Assembly: GCA_031213475.1 (NCBI GenBank)
Contig: JARUPZ010000016.1
Coordinates: forward strand, 682,001 to 746,000
Reading direction: 5' to 3'
DNA length: 64,000 bases
Source: Nereocystis luetkeana
Lineage: Eukaryota > Sar > Phaeophyceae > Laminariales > Laminariaceae
The notes under the pieces were generated by a model that ran no database searches, had not been told where the DNA came from, and saw only the letters and a list, made by a program, of their open reading frames with translations. Positions 46,901-56,336 of this stretch are shown in pieces. The position numbers were made by a program, and so were the translations under genes. Position 1 is the first letter of the stretch; every line of letters starts with the position of its first letter.

Positions 46901-49900
46901 TGCCGCTGGTAGGGTCGACGTCGCTACGTCACTACCGTATGCAATCCCTCTAATAGCTAATATGCATCACAGCTCGGACAAATCATGTACAGATAATCTA
47001 CAGATAATTATGATGATCTAGATCTTTCAGGGAATCTGTGTGATCTATCTAGTACAACGTTGCCGGGTGGGAGCCCTGCGTCCTGCATGATCTACTTTTT
47101 AAGCAGGACATGTTCCCTGCGTTGTATCTGTACTTTGCAGGTCCTGCCCAACATCTCACAGGTCAGGATCTAGATCATCTAGATTATCTAGATTATACAC
47201 AGTGGATTGTGATCTCTATATAGCGCATGAAGGTGCCCCAACTTTGTTCTTGGACGATGGTTTCTCGTCGCTCGGTTGTTTACTCACGGGAGAAGTTGGT
47301 GCAATCCCCACGGAACCCCTACTAATGTAGAATGCCACCAAACAATGGTTGGTAAGTTTCGGTGTGTATCGAACCGTCTACGAGCAGCGTGAGGGTCCAG
47401 ACGTACCAGGTACGGGTGAAGGTCGTATTGGGCAGTGCCGCTTGACTCCTCGTTGCATAGCGACTAGGGCACCGATTGGTATCGTCATCCCCCTACCACA
47501 AGGTGGCCGTCGCTGTTTTTGTCGATTTTTTTATCGTCAGTTTTCCCCTTTGTAGTTCGGAGAGGGTTAGATGTCCCTTTTTGGTAAAACTAACGTGTGC
47601 AGCTTTGCTGCTGATGATCACCGCGGTTCTCTCGTGCCCAGGGCGTGGCGGGACAGGGCTGGGCGTACGTTGACAACGAGCTCAACCGGATGGAGCGCCA
47701 CCCCGCCCAGATCGTCAAGCATGGGTTCCAGTCCCGTCGCGAGGTGAGTGGTTATACGATATACGCACCAACACACTACTGCCCTGGTTATAGCATACAC
47801 CTTCGGACTAATTTCCAAGCTGTTTTTTTCGACAACCTGGAGAGTAAAGAAAACAAGAGCGACGCGGCAATGGAAACATCTTGGCGAGATGCGTCCAACG
47901 CCACCATTTTTGTTGCGTGTGCCCCCCATGTTTTGGATAACAGCGGGTCTGAAATTCGTCCCAGTCTTTTTCACTTGCTGAGGTCAGCCCAGGATTGGCT
48001 ACCGCGGCTACAGCAAAGCGCAGAGGCAAACCCAACGCAAGTCTCCCATCACAAAATCAAAAGCAAGGTTTCTTGGTCCGGGAACCGAGGTGGTCCATCT
48101 GCGACCTCTGCGCCCACACACCCTTTCCTTCCCTTCGTTTCCCCTACCCCGCCCCCCCCCCTCCCTTCCCCTCCCCTCGCCCCTCCCTTCCCCTCCCCTC
48201 GCCCCTCCCCCCCCCCCCCCCCTTCCTCCCCCTTCCTTCCCTCCCCTACCTCCTTGCTTATCCAACGATTGTATTTACTGGGTATACGTACAATGCCCTC
48301 CATGGTATATGTGCAGGTGATCCACACGTTCCGTTACTTACTGATGAAGGCGAGGCAGTACGCCTCCGAGAACCAGGCCCAGACCGCGCCAGGGGCCGCG
48401 TCGGGGACGTCCCAGACAAGCTCACGATTGCGCGCGAAGAACAGGCGAGTGGTCACATCGCACCCCATTGTGTCGTGTCGTGTCGTATCGTGTTGTGTTG
48501 TGGTGCGGTGTGGTGCGCGTCTGAGCGGCGTTACGGGGGAGCAGTTTTCCGATAGATGTCCTGGAAGGTCAGGTGGTTGCGGGAGTCGATCTGGTCTGTG
48601 TGCCTGTAAGGTGTTGGTGCGGGAATCGATCTGATCTGTGCTGCAAGACATTTGTTTGACGCGGGGGTTTAACTGGTTTGTGTTGGAAGACATTGGTTCG
48701 GGACTCGAACGGGGACTCGAACGAGCATCATGTGTGCAGGAAGGCATCGACGCCAGAATCGATCTGGCCTGTGCTGGCGAGGGCGGGGAAAGACGGCCGC
48801 TCCTCCCTGGCCTTGACCGGCTCTGCTTTTTTAGTTGTTATATACCTGGTGTAAACATTGGTGCAGTTGATTGCTTTCTCACACTTTTCCGAATATTTGG
48901 CCCCTTAGACAGACAGCTCATCAATTCCCCCTGCATCGTGACCTAGATCCATCACAGCAGATATATGAGCTATTCCTGATCTGTATGATTTAGCTCATGT
49001 TGCCGAGTGGGAGCCGTATATTCTGCATGATCTAGCACATGTTTCCTCGGGGGGTTAGATCTGTACTCTGCTGGTCCTACACAGCACCTCAAAAAGGATA
49101 GGTTATGATCTACTAAACTAGATCATCTACTACCTGGTATTTATACTGTAGATCGTGACCTGTCAGGCGTGTGGGAAACTTTTTTTTTTGGGGGGGGGCT
49201 GCGATTGGCTGAAGAAAAGACGTAGGGTAAATGCCTCCTAGAGTAAACGTACCAGGTATACCTCTATTGCACGTAGGAAGAACTTGTGTTCATACCACAA
49301 CACTTAACTGAGTTTTTGCTCTGAAGAACGACGAGAGCGAATAAAATCAGGTCACATTTTTTATAGTGCCAAGTTCGTGTATTTTTGTAATTCAGCACGT
49401 TCAAGGAAAAGTCTTGCGGTTTTGAACAACTAGTGTGCGTGTTTTGAGGGCATGATGAGGCGACCACCCTTGGTTGGAAACCCCTTCGCGTTATTCTATA
49501 CAGCGGCGTGCATCACTGCAGTCGAGACTGAGATTGATCGTGCGTTCTGATGGGGTATGTTGATCTGAGACGGAATTACCGGTATATATCAAGCCGGGGA
49601 CACAAACACCCAGACACTGGCTTTACGCGTTCGGCGTCCCCAAGAGAGGCAACGTGAGAGGGATACCGACCATGTAGTGAAGAATAAATGCTGACCGCCC
49701 ACCCTTGCAACGTGAAATTGCCCTTTGTTCGACGCTGTCATCCACATGCAAGAAAGTCCGCCTCACAAGCGGTTGTCGGCAGGATGCGGCTCGCATGTGA
49801 ATCGCGCAACACCTCACGGCCCTTCGCGCGTGGTTCCAGCATTGTCCGCCTGGTCGGTGAAAAATCGACGTTCAATTCGCCACGGATGTGAGGGTCTATG

Positions 49901-50413
49901 ACCATGCGACTACGGGTATGCTTGATATGAGTACCCCCCCACCCCCTTCGCCTCCTCCTGCCCCCATCGCCATCCTCCGACGATATTCTGAAAAACCTTT
50001 TTTTTACCCCCCTCCCCTCCCCTGCCCCCCCCCCCCCCCCCCCGTCTCCCCCCAATCCATTGCCTACCCTCCGAAAACCGTTTCCGCAGGGGCCGGAAAG
50101 CCTCGGCGAGCTCGAAAGCTCCGCGCAAGGGAGGGGGGGGCGGGGCGCGGAAGCAGTCCCCTCGATCTCAGCAGGGCGATTCCTCGTCGAAGCAGAGCGA
50201 GGGGCTCTTGACGCTGATTCTTGGCGCCGGCGTGGCGCTATTGGTGACGGCTGTTTCGTTCGGCCGCGTCGGCAGCAGCCAGGGGCGGCGGCGGGAGGTG
50301 GTGAGGCAGCGTACGGCGACCCGGGCGGCGAAGATCGTGGGGAGCTATGTGGAGCCGCCGCAGCGGGGAGCCGTAACGGCGCTCCTGTTGCACCTCTGGG
50401 GCAATCTGAAGAG
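34663..50413 (+). CDS. TPR-like protein with C-terminal membrane segment (seven exons)
   Basis: Spliced model: 34663-34938, 35433-35838, 45195-45943, 46257-46448, 47642-47743, 48317-48444, 50090-50413; about 725 residues. All phases agree (0, 1, 0, 0, 0, 2). The N-terminus is basic (GRRAGRKRAR) and then hydrophobic (AVSLMLLAAP), like a signal or transit peptide. Helical repeats follow; the clearest TPR-like stretch spans the exon 2/3 join (WLHCYANLADMYKTQKRF). Exon 2 has an acidic Ser/Glu linker and exon 3 a long Ala-rich linker. Exon 7 carries a hydrophobic span (LLTLILGAGVALLVTAV) flanked by basic residues, a likely membrane helix. No family beyond TPR-like is recognised. The start is the first ATG of the open frame. 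The frame stays open past 50413 to 50765, so the end is uncertain: it either reads on to that stop or splices to 51067 (see the fusion finding). The function may be scaffolding at a membrane; this is inference. Confidence 0.6.
35433..35838 (+). CDS. TPR-like gene, exon 2
   Basis: The acceptor CCCCCCAACCAG|GCC keeps phase 0 and continues the helix as ANAKQWESLEPAVKLW. The exon ends at AAAA|GTGAGA in phase 1, which matches the two leading bases of exon 3. An acidic Ser/Glu linker sits in the middle, and a helical pair (LLAHNRAVLGQALARSG) is near the end. An alternative acceptor TAG at 35389 would break the phase with exon 1. Confidence 0.6.
35950..36285 (+). repeat. Repeat E, copy 2
   Basis: Direct copy of 33665-34045, at the start of intron 2. 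The two copies bracket exons 1 and 2. Confidence 0.75.
37390..37640 (+). mobile_element. SINE body copy
   Basis: Matches the 16.7-16.95 kb element over GGGTAGGCACAATTCGATGC through GATGTGCGAAGATAATGAA, without the tRNA-like head. It lies in intron 2. Confidence 0.7.
38838..38946. mobile_element. 109-bp MITE copy 4
   Basis: TATTACGAGGGACCATAG to CTATGGTCCCCCGTAATA, again 109 bp. It lies 34 bp from a second copy. Confidence 0.8.
38981..39095. mobile_element. MITE copy 5
   Basis: TATTTCAGGGGACCATG to CTATGGTCCCCCGTTATA; slightly longer and more diverged than its neighbour. Confidence 0.7.
39125..39375 (+). mobile_element. Diverged SINE-like copy
   Basis: Shares CGACGCGAGTCGGCGAG, CGCGCGATAAAAACGCAAG and GGCGAAGATCATAAATGAG with the SINE body but has substitutions and an internal insertion. 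Confidence 0.5.
39465..40349 (+). pseudogene. LINE reverse transcriptase C-terminal fragment
   Basis: Frame 39465-39905 contains LKVRMLKAMVIETPLLYGCV, LRTTHHQVLLRVIGFQRR and YESVETTIRNRWLFFAG. A frame shift leads to 39918-40349 (TMAGGEDPRPGDSFKTWH), the usual G-x-R-P-x-x-W tail of such elements. There is no polymerase core (YxDD) in the window. It is a dead 3' fragment within intron 2 of the TPR-like gene. Confidence 0.65.
40560..40647 (+). repeat. 44-bp tandem duplication
   Basis: The unit starting GCATCCTCTCCGGGGGTGGG occurs twice in a row without visible change. Confidence 0.8.
42348..42456. mobile_element. 109-bp MITE copy 6
   Basis: TATTACGGGGGACCATAG to CCATGGCCCCCCGTAATA, exactly 109 bp, inside intron 2 of the TPR-like gene. 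Confidence 0.8.
42457..44476. other. Intronic, no gene seen
   Basis: A minus frame of about 146 codons at 43534-43974 has no recognisable family. A G tract lies at 44199-44221. Palindromes TACCTGGTA at 43060 and 43116. Confidence 0.4.
45007..45093 (-). tRNA. tRNA-like sequence with A tail, probably retroposed
   Basis: Minus-strand D-arm ATGGTCTAGTGGTTGACC and T-arm GGGTTCGAATCCC are typical. The anticodon-arm stem CCTCG/CGAGG encloses about 25 bases, so there is an intron-like insertion. The acceptor ends (TCCCACT and GGATACTC) do not pair, and a 12-base A run follows the 3' end. A retroposed or SINE-associated pseudo-tRNA is more likely than a working gene. Confidence 0.5.
45195..45943 (+). 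CDS. TPR-like gene, exon 3
   Basis: The acceptor CTCTCTTGCAG|GC completes the Ser codon begun in exon 2 and gives the TPR-like motif WLHCYANLADMYKTQKRF. The rest is a low-complexity acidic/Ser/Pro linker and an Ala-rich helix that ends at GAGGAG|GTGGGA, phase 0. The 9,356-bp intron before it is the longest in the window. Confidence 0.6.
45944..46256 (+). other. Intron 3 with GGGTCGGGTC and its complement
   Basis: GGGTCGGGTCGA repeats at about 45990 and 46023 face CCCGACCCGTCCCGACCCG at about 46074, so the intron RNA can fold on itself. Confidence 0.55.
46257..46448 (+). CDS. TPR-like gene, exon 4
   Basis: The acceptor follows a long T tract (TTTTTTTTTGTTCAG|GTC), phase 0. The exon encodes a helix (VLAAVRAGLLAVAATS), a short poly-Gln run and a helix ending LREASHYLSAIK. 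Its donor AAG|GTTCGC is weak, but the join to exon 5 keeps the frame. Confidence 0.55.
46640..46800 (+). repeat. Repeat K, copy 1
   Basis: TTCGGACGAATTTTGAAGC, a T run, then TTTGCCCCCCACGTT; diverged relative of 47797-47962. Confidence 0.45.
46974..47225. mobile_element. Family D element, copy 2
   Basis: Starts CTCGGACAAATCATGTACAG; core GTTGCCGGGTGGGAGCC and TTTGCAGGTCCTGCCCAAC. Inside intron 4 of the TPR-like gene. Confidence 0.6.
47642..47743 (+). CDS. TPR-like gene, exon 5
   Basis: A 102-bp exon between CTCGTGCCCAG and a strong donor GAG|GTGAGT, phase 0 on both sides. It encodes GVAGQGWAYVDNELNR and a following charged helix. Confidence 0.55.
47797..47962 (+). repeat. Repeat K, copy 2
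   Basis: TTCGGACTAATTTCCAAGC, a T run, then GTGCCCCCCATGTTTTGG. Copies lie in consecutive introns (4 and 5) of the TPR-like gene. Confidence 0.45.
48317..48444 (+). CDS. TPR-like gene, exon 6 (GC donor)
   Basis: The acceptor TATATGTGCAG opens a helix (VIHTFRYLLMKARQYASE), followed by a Thr/Ser/Gln linker. The best donor is the non-canonical AACAG|GCGAGT. It leaves two bases (phase 2), exactly what the next exon needs. Confidence 0.5.
48938..49165. mobile_element. Family D element, copy 3
   Basis: Core TAGCTCATGTTGCCGAGTGG and GTACTCTGCTGGTCCTAC, ending ACTAGATCATCTACTACC. Inside intron 6 of the TPR-like gene. Confidence 0.6.
49735..49925 (+). repeat. Repeat A, copy 5
   Basis: CTGTCATCCACATGCAAGAA through ACCATGCGACTACGGGTATG; C tracts follow. 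It lies within the candidate GC-AG intron. Confidence 0.65.
50090..50413 (+). CDS. TPR-like gene, exon 7 with membrane segment
   Basis: The acceptor CCGTTTCCGCAG|G completes an Arg codon. A Lys/Arg/Ser-rich stretch is followed by the hydrophobic span LLTLILGAGVALLVTAV and then a basic helical tail (RQRTATRAAKIVGSYVEP). The coding character ends at AAGAG|GTGCAG, after which the sequence becomes purine-rich and low-complexity. Confidence 0.5.
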
Positions 50414-51066
50414 GTGCAGAAAGGGAGGAAGAAACAGAGGGAAGGGAGAAGGGGAGAAGAGGGGTTTGGAGGGAGAGGGAGGGGATGGGGGGAGAGGGGT
50501 ATGGGAGGATGGGATTCGAGTCAAGCGGTGTGGTGCGCTCTGTCCAGCGGGTGTGAAATTGTTGCCGTTGTTTCCGTTCCTCCTCGTGTATTTCATATTT
50601 CGTCGCGCGCATTTTTGTCACTCGCCGTCCGGCGCCGCGCGAAACCAAGTTTTTCGTTTTGGCGCGATTTGTTCAACTTGTCCTTGTTCCATGGTGCTTT
50701 GTTTTTTTTTAGACCCCCGCCACAAAAGCAGCTTAACCCATTTAGGACTGCACTCCCGTTGTTGATATAAAACACTTGGAAATTGTGTCGAATTTAGGTA
50801 CATGTACAGTGCAGTACAACTAGGGTTAGGAGACGTATGATAGAGGGCTGCTGCCGTGGTTGCGCTTCCGGCAAGCCTTTCGCACCCTGAACATCCCCGT
50901 TCTCGCGCTGCACATTTTCCCGCTCTGTATCGCACATCCCCTCTTTCGCGCCCCGTGGGTTTTCTTCTGCGAGTCAAACAAATCAACTTGCACGCCGCCA
51001 TGTGTTTCCTAAACTCTACTCCGATTTTCGTCTCGCCTCATTTCCTTATTCCTTACTGTGCTGTAG

Positions 51067-53953
51067 ATCTGGCCTCATGGTGTCGTCTCAGGCGACCAGC
51101 TCCGCCAGCCTGATGCGGACGCTTCTTATGACCACTTGGGCCGCGGCGTTTGAGAGGCTCCGGTCAGTGCTGGACCGTTCCAGAGGTGACGCTGCTGTCT
51201 CAAAAACCCTTCCCTCGCCCTCTTCCAAGAAGAGCACGAGCTCGGGCCAGGGCCACCACAAGCAGCGCTCGAAGAAGGGCGGGAAGAAGACGTCGCCGTC
51301 GCAACCTCCAGCCTCGCTGTCGCGCGAAGCCACGGTATCGATCACGCCGCCCGTATCCCCCCCGCGAAGATCACGGCCTACCTCTGCGGATGCTCCGAGA
51401 AATCCCACCGACCCGCCAAGCGCCGCCGTTTCAGCCGCTGCCGCTGCTAAAACTGATGTCGCTGCCGCCGCCGCTGTTGTGGAGTCGGTCGGGAAACGCG
51501 CTGCTGCGAAGGAAGCGGCAGTTTCGCCGAAAACGACTACACCGTCGTCTGTCGATTCTGCCGCTACCTCCGCCTTGCCGGCGACGGAGGAGGAGGCAGC
51601 AGGCGAGCGGCCTCTGGACACTTCGGACACCTCCGCCGGTTGTGGTGGTGGTGTTGGTGCTGGCAATGGTGCCGCTTCGGACGCGACGGCTGACGCTGTT
51701 GCACCTGCCGTGTCCGTCCCGGCGACCGTAACAGCACCGGTGGCGGCGGCGGTGTCGGGGACAGCGGCGACGGCAGTTGAGCTTGCGGCCGAGATGACGG
51801 CCGGTGTACCCTTTCCCGACGTAATGACCGCGGAACAGGTCCAGGCGATGGTGGAAGAGGACGAGCGAGCGTGGGAGCAGGCGCGGCTGTCGGAGAAGCT
51901 CCAGAGCAAGGCCAACGCCGCCACGGCGACCGGCCGCCCGCAGCTCCCTCGCTCCGCCTCCAGCGGGAGTGGGGTGGCAAAGAGGACCGAGGCGGGCGTG
52001 TTAGACGCCGCCGCCGTCTGCAAGATCGCTAACGATGGTTGGTCGGAGGTTGGCGGCGGCGGCTCTCGCGCTCGCAACGGTGGCGCCGGAGGGGGAGGAG
52101 GGGATGGGGCGCGTGGTAGGGTGCTCTCGATGCGAAACGTGCGCGCCGTGGCTCGAGCGTCCCGGCCTTCCTCGCCGGGGTCGGACCCGGCGACCACCAC
52201 GTCTGCGTCAAGCTCGGAGTGCAGCGAGGGAAGCAAGGACAAGCCGAGGCATCGGCGCACGGTCGACGGCAGGGGTGGCGGGGGAGGAAGGGGAAGCGGG
52301 GGGGCTGGAGGCCGCGTAGCGATCGGGACGAGCAAGGGCGCCGTCCCCCGCGCGGGCAACAAATCGACGTGGGGGGGGGTGCCGGCGAGCCGTGGAAGCG
52401 CTAGCAACGCGAGTGGTGGAGCCGGGCGTGCGCATGCGACGCGTCCGCCGCAAGGTCGCGGTGCGGCCTCGAGGGCTCCGACAAGAGATACCGAGCAAGC
52501 GCACCCACGAGCCTCGCGCGCTTCTTATGCCCCGTGGGCCACCCCGTCCCCCCAGGGTCCGCGGGTGACGGGAACACCTCAGCCCCCGTCAGCGGCATCG
52601 GCGGTGTCAGCGTCGCCATCGGCGACGGTGAAAGGCGGATCCCCGCCGGGCGTTGATTCCGAGTTTGCGAAGGCCGCCGCTCCCGCGAAGTTGCCCTTGC
52701 GGACGGACCGTTCCCACGCCAATGCATTGCGGCAACCGCTCCGAGCGAATGCTCCTGTGGGGGTTGGTGGGGGTAAGGTGGCCGAGGTGAAGAGCGTGGA
52801 AGGGGGGAACGCGGGTGCCGTTTCGAAGATGTCGCCGGCTGTCGTCGTGGAGATGGCGCCGGCGCCGGCGGCGTGGACGAACACGCCGTCTCACCCCCTC
52901 GGGATGAAGGCGGAGCCCGCACCGCTTCCTCCGGCCTCGGAGCCGCCCCGCCCCCCGCCTCAGCACCAGCAGCACTGGCAACGGCAGCAGCAGCGAGAGC
53001 AGCAGCAGCGACAGCAGCAGCAGCAGCAACAACATCATCAACTGCAGCAGCATCAACAGCAGCATTTCTTCCACCAGCAGGAGCCGCACCTTCTGCCCAT
53101 GTCTGCCGCTTCCGTACACCAGCAGCACCACCACCCCCACCACGTTGGAGGACACCATTACCCCCCGCTGTCGCTTCCACCCCACCACCACCACCACAAC
53201 CGCCAGCACCACCAGCCGCCGCCGCCGCCTCCGCCACCACCGCCGCAGTTCCTGCCTCCGTCGGACGAGACCTTTGCCACGCCATCAGCGGCGGCGGCCC
53301 ACATGCCCAGCGTTGCCTCCTCTCACGCCGCCCCCCCACATCTCATGGTCTACACCGCGCAGGCGCACCCCGCCCCCTTGCCCACATCGTCGCCGAACGT
53401 TTCACCCCGCGGCGGTGACGGTGACGGTGTCTGTGACGTCAGCGGTAACGATACTGGTAGTGCAGGTGGTGGTCCAACCGGGGAAACCTCCCATTACCAC
53501 GTTGTCGAGGGGGCTTACGACGAATCCCCCGATGTGTCTGGTGCTGGCGGAGACGGTGGCAGCGTCGGTGGCCAGTTTTCACCCGATGCCAACGCGGTGG
53601 TCCCGCCCCCGCAGATTGTGGTACTGCCTTTACCCCAGCAGCAGCAGCAGCAGCAGCAGCAGGGCTCCTTCTCCCCGCTGGCGATGCTGCCGGGCGAGGA
53701 CAGCGGCGGCGGCTCCGGCGGGACTTCTGCTGTCTTCGGCCAGGGGTCTCCGGTGGGATACTCTCCGACGGCCGGCCGTGTCGGTGGTGGTGCCGGCGGC
53801 GGCGGCAGTGGTGACGCGGTGGGCGAGGCGTTCGAGGCCCTGATGGGCGCTCTCTGCTGGCAGGTGGAGTACTATTTCTCGGCCGACAATCTGGTGAACG
53901 ACGCGTACTTGAGGGGGCTCATGGACAGCGACGGCTTCGTCGCGGTTTCGAAG
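51067..53953 (+). CDS. LARP-like gene, long first recognised exon
   Basis: Acceptor-like TTACTGTGCTGTAG|A at 51066 precedes an open frame (SGLMVSSQATSS). The in-frame ATG is at 51077. The exon runs to TCGAAG|GTGCGT inside the La motif. If it is spliced in at 51067, one base completes a codon begun by exon 7 of the upstream model. Confidence 0.7.
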
Positions 53954-56135
53954 GTGCGTGCTTGCGTCTCTACAGTAAACGCGTGCTATATGCAATAAAG
54001 GAAGGAGATTTTGTGTGTGTTTTTTTTCTGAATGACGGGGCTCCTTGACCCCAAAATCGTCGGGATTCCTTTTTTGTTTCGCAAATATACACCCTGTGCG
54101 AACTCTGTGCTCTTTACGATATACCTCATACGTCCACGGCGCGGCGCGGCGCTGCAGTAGCTATGTTTTTTTTTCAAAATCCGCCACGAAAATAAAATGG
54201 GGTCCATACGAAAGCAGTACTGTAACAGTTCTAGGACTCTGTCAATGAGTAAAGCGTTTCATAGCTATAATTAAACTGTAGCCTGGCCTGTGCTGCCCGT
54301 CATACAAATGGGGAGCACAAACATGTCGTGCCCTTTGAATGGCAGGCACCCACGCGTTTGGTGACGAAAGTCCTTTGCAAATTGTGTGGGGTTAGTTTTT
54401 GCAGCAGTGAACATATTCACACCTCGGACAGATCATGTACAGATAGATCATCTACATATCAGATATGTCATCTACAGCTGCAGATAGATCATCTGCAGAT
54501 GTAAGATCGTCTACTGTAGATCCTAACCTACCGTTGTGAGGTGTTTTCGCAGGATGTGCATACGTAGTACATATCCAACCCACAAAACATGTTCTACTGT
54601 GGATCGTGTAAGGCACACATACATGCGGTTCCCACCCAGTAACATGAACCACAGTATCAATGCTGTAGACAATACAGACCAGGAATCCTACCTACTTCAA
54701 AAGATCTACATCATGAAGTGGGAATGAATTATCTGTATCATGTGTCCGAGTTGTCACGGGACTATAGAGCCGGTCTCGAATTGTTTTCCGTTTGTTTTGT
54801 GACGCTGCTTTGTTCGGCACCGTCCAACCTCGGTCTCGTTGTTACGTTGTCCCTGCCGTGCTCCGCCTGTTCCAGATCATGGTCTTCAACCGCGTAAGGT
54901 GCATGACGAGCGACTTGTCTCTTCTTATCGCGGCTATGCGGCGATCGACAGGACTGGAGCTCCGAGAGAGGGTGAGTGTTGGACGGCGTTCTACTGCATA
55001 AGGTTGACACTTTTTAGCGGAAACAAATCTGGCTGGCCGGGTTGGAGACTGCGGTCCCGTATTGGTGACAAATCACATGAAATTTGACTGGTTTGTCCCC
55101 AAAACGGAACTGCAGTCCTAAAAGGGTTAACCCACTATCGTTGGAGTTCCATTCCTAATATTGTTTTACAACTATTCGTGAAATGTACCTACGTGCCTTG
55201 GTACGCTTCTGGGGTTGTTCACCGAGTTGCGCTTTCAATACCTTTGCATAAAAAAATCAAGTTTTTGCGTGACTCACTGATAGTATAGATCTCCTATACT
55301 ATTATCAAGTGAGAAGCCTCAGAAAATTCAGGTCCCACCCCTGCAAGGCAAGCACGCGTCGCGGGACGGGAAGGCGTGCACGCATATCTGATTTTGCTGC
55401 GCTGGCTGTGGACAGGCAACTCTCGTGAACTTTCTCCTTCCCAATCCAGCACAATCGTAGAGGCTGTACGTGTACGAACTATGGTGTTGAGACGTACCTG
55501 GTAGTAGGTACCGGTCCGTACCGAAATATATAGAAAAATTACAGTAGTAACCATAGTCATCAACATACTTCCCTAGATACAAGTTTTTTTTTGGTTATTG
55601 ATTATTCACGTGTATAAACATGTATTTTTGTCTTCGTACGTATTTCGAGACGGTGGTGTTGAGTTTTCCGTCTCGTTTCTACAATAATACCCGGATATGC
55701 GTATATTGTACGTACGGCGTGAATACGTATTCAGAAGCACATTTATTTATTGCTTTCTGACTTCAATATTAAAACCCGATCTTTTTTTTTTCTAAACCCG
55801 TTGGGTTTGTTCGTTCGTTCGTTCGTTGATTTTTTTGTTTTCTGTCTCAGGACAAAGAAGTCCGCGTTCGGACCATTCACTCCCCCCTTCACTGGACGAA
55901 GGAGCAGCTCCCTCGACCGAAGGCCCCTCCGGCCGTGGTGTCCATGGAGCCGGAACACATGCCCTACGAGGCCGAAGAAGTTACCCGCGGAGAAAACCCC
56001 ATCTCCCTAGGCGACAAGGGAGAAACGGTTTCATGTGAAACGGCGGTTGAATGTGAAACGGTAGTCTCATGTGAGACGGCAGCTTCGTGTGAAACGGTGG
56101 TTTCGTGCGAACCTCAACAAGACGAACAGGAGTAG
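51077..56135 (+). CDS. La-related protein, LARP1-like La motif
   Basis: Exons 51077-53953, 54876-54971 and 55851-56135, all phase 0; 1,085 residues if ATG 51077 starts it. The first ~920 residues are disordered: Ala/Ser/Thr-rich, Gly-rich, then Gln, His and Pro runs around 52960-53250 and another Gln run at 53638. A La motif begins with CWQVEYYFSADNL, continues YLRGLMDSDGFVAVSK, crosses intron 1 into IMVFNRVRCMTSDLSLLIAAM and ends STGLELRER, in the order known for La-family proteins (winged helix binding RNA 3' ends). The basic stretch after it contains a Trp (HSPLHW), resembling LARP1 more than LARP4/6. No RRM or DM15 region is seen. LARPs regulate mRNA stability and translation (family knowledge). 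A splice acceptor lies just upstream of the ATG, so upstream exons are possible. Confidence 0.8.
53954..54875 (+). other. LARP intron 1 (splits the La motif)
   Basis: Donor GTGCGT, acceptor CCTGTTCCAG, 922 bp, phase 0. About a third of it is the family D element. Confidence 0.75.
54422..54760 (-). mobile_element. Family D element, copy 4 with inverted termini
   Basis: Starts CTCGGACAGATCATGTACAG and ends TATCTGTATCATGTGTCCGAG-like sequence (last 11 bases ATGTGTCCGAG), so the termini are inverted repeats. The core is inverted relative to the other copies (GGTTCCCACCCAGTAACATG). It sits in the LARP intron that splits the La motif. Confidence 0.65.
54876..54971 (+). CDS. LARP-like gene, exon with second half of La motif
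   Basis: A 32-codon exon between CCTGTTCCAG and AGAGAGG|GTGAGT. It encodes FNRVRCMTSDLSLLIAAM, matching the La-family pattern FNRVK-LT-D---I--AL. Only this join completes the motif begun in the preceding exon. Confidence 0.8.
54972..55850 (+). other. LARP intron 2
   Basis: Donor GTGAGT, acceptor GTCTCAG after T-rich sequence, 879 bp, phase 0. Contains a TACCTGGTA palindrome near 55497. Confidence 0.75.
55851..56135 (+). CDS. LARP-like gene, terminal exon
   Basis: The acceptor TTCTGTCTCAG|GAC continues in phase 0 as DKEVRVRTIHSPLHWTKEQ. It ends with four to five copies of a six-residue unit (CETAVE, CETVVS, CETAAS, CETVVS), then QQDEQE and TAG. Confidence 0.75.
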   Translation, partial: DKEVRVRTIHSPLHWTKEQLPRPKAPPAVVSMEPEHMPYEAEEVTRGENPISLGDKGETVSCETAVECETVVSCETAASCETVVSCEPQQDEQE

Positions 56136-56336
56136 CAATTCAGGCAAGCTGCCCTTTTCCTCGCTCCGCGACACCTAGCCCCCGCACTGGTCACACGAGA
56201 AGGGCGGTAGATGATGGCGGTGCGCCCCGAGAAAGCGAAGTTAAAGGCCAGTGTGAAATCCCGTTTTCTATTTCATTTTCTTTTGGCTTAACTATGGGCA
56301 CCATCCAACAAGAGGCAGGTTCGAGCCCTAGATTTC

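Larger units (their letters stand above)
48445..50089 (+). other. Candidate GC-AG intron (intron 6 of TPR-like gene)
   Basis: Donor AACAG|GCGAGT and acceptor CGTTTCCGCAG. No GT donor near 48444 gives the right phase. The intron holds a family D element (48938-49165), a family A copy (49735-49925) and long C tracts near 50030. Confidence 0.45.

Noticed and set aside
48008..48327. Gly-rich minus and Pro-rich plus frames
   Set aside because: C-tract sequence inside intron 5 of the TPR-like gene.
34663..50413. KIF1-binding protein or another named TPR family
   Set aside because: The helical repeats are too diverged; no diagnostic motif was found, so only TPR-like is claimed.
51088..52407. 439-codon open frame antisense to the LARP exon
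   Set aside because: Shadow of the GC-rich sense exon; Ala/Pro/Arg composition follows from third-position GC and the La motif is on the sense strand.
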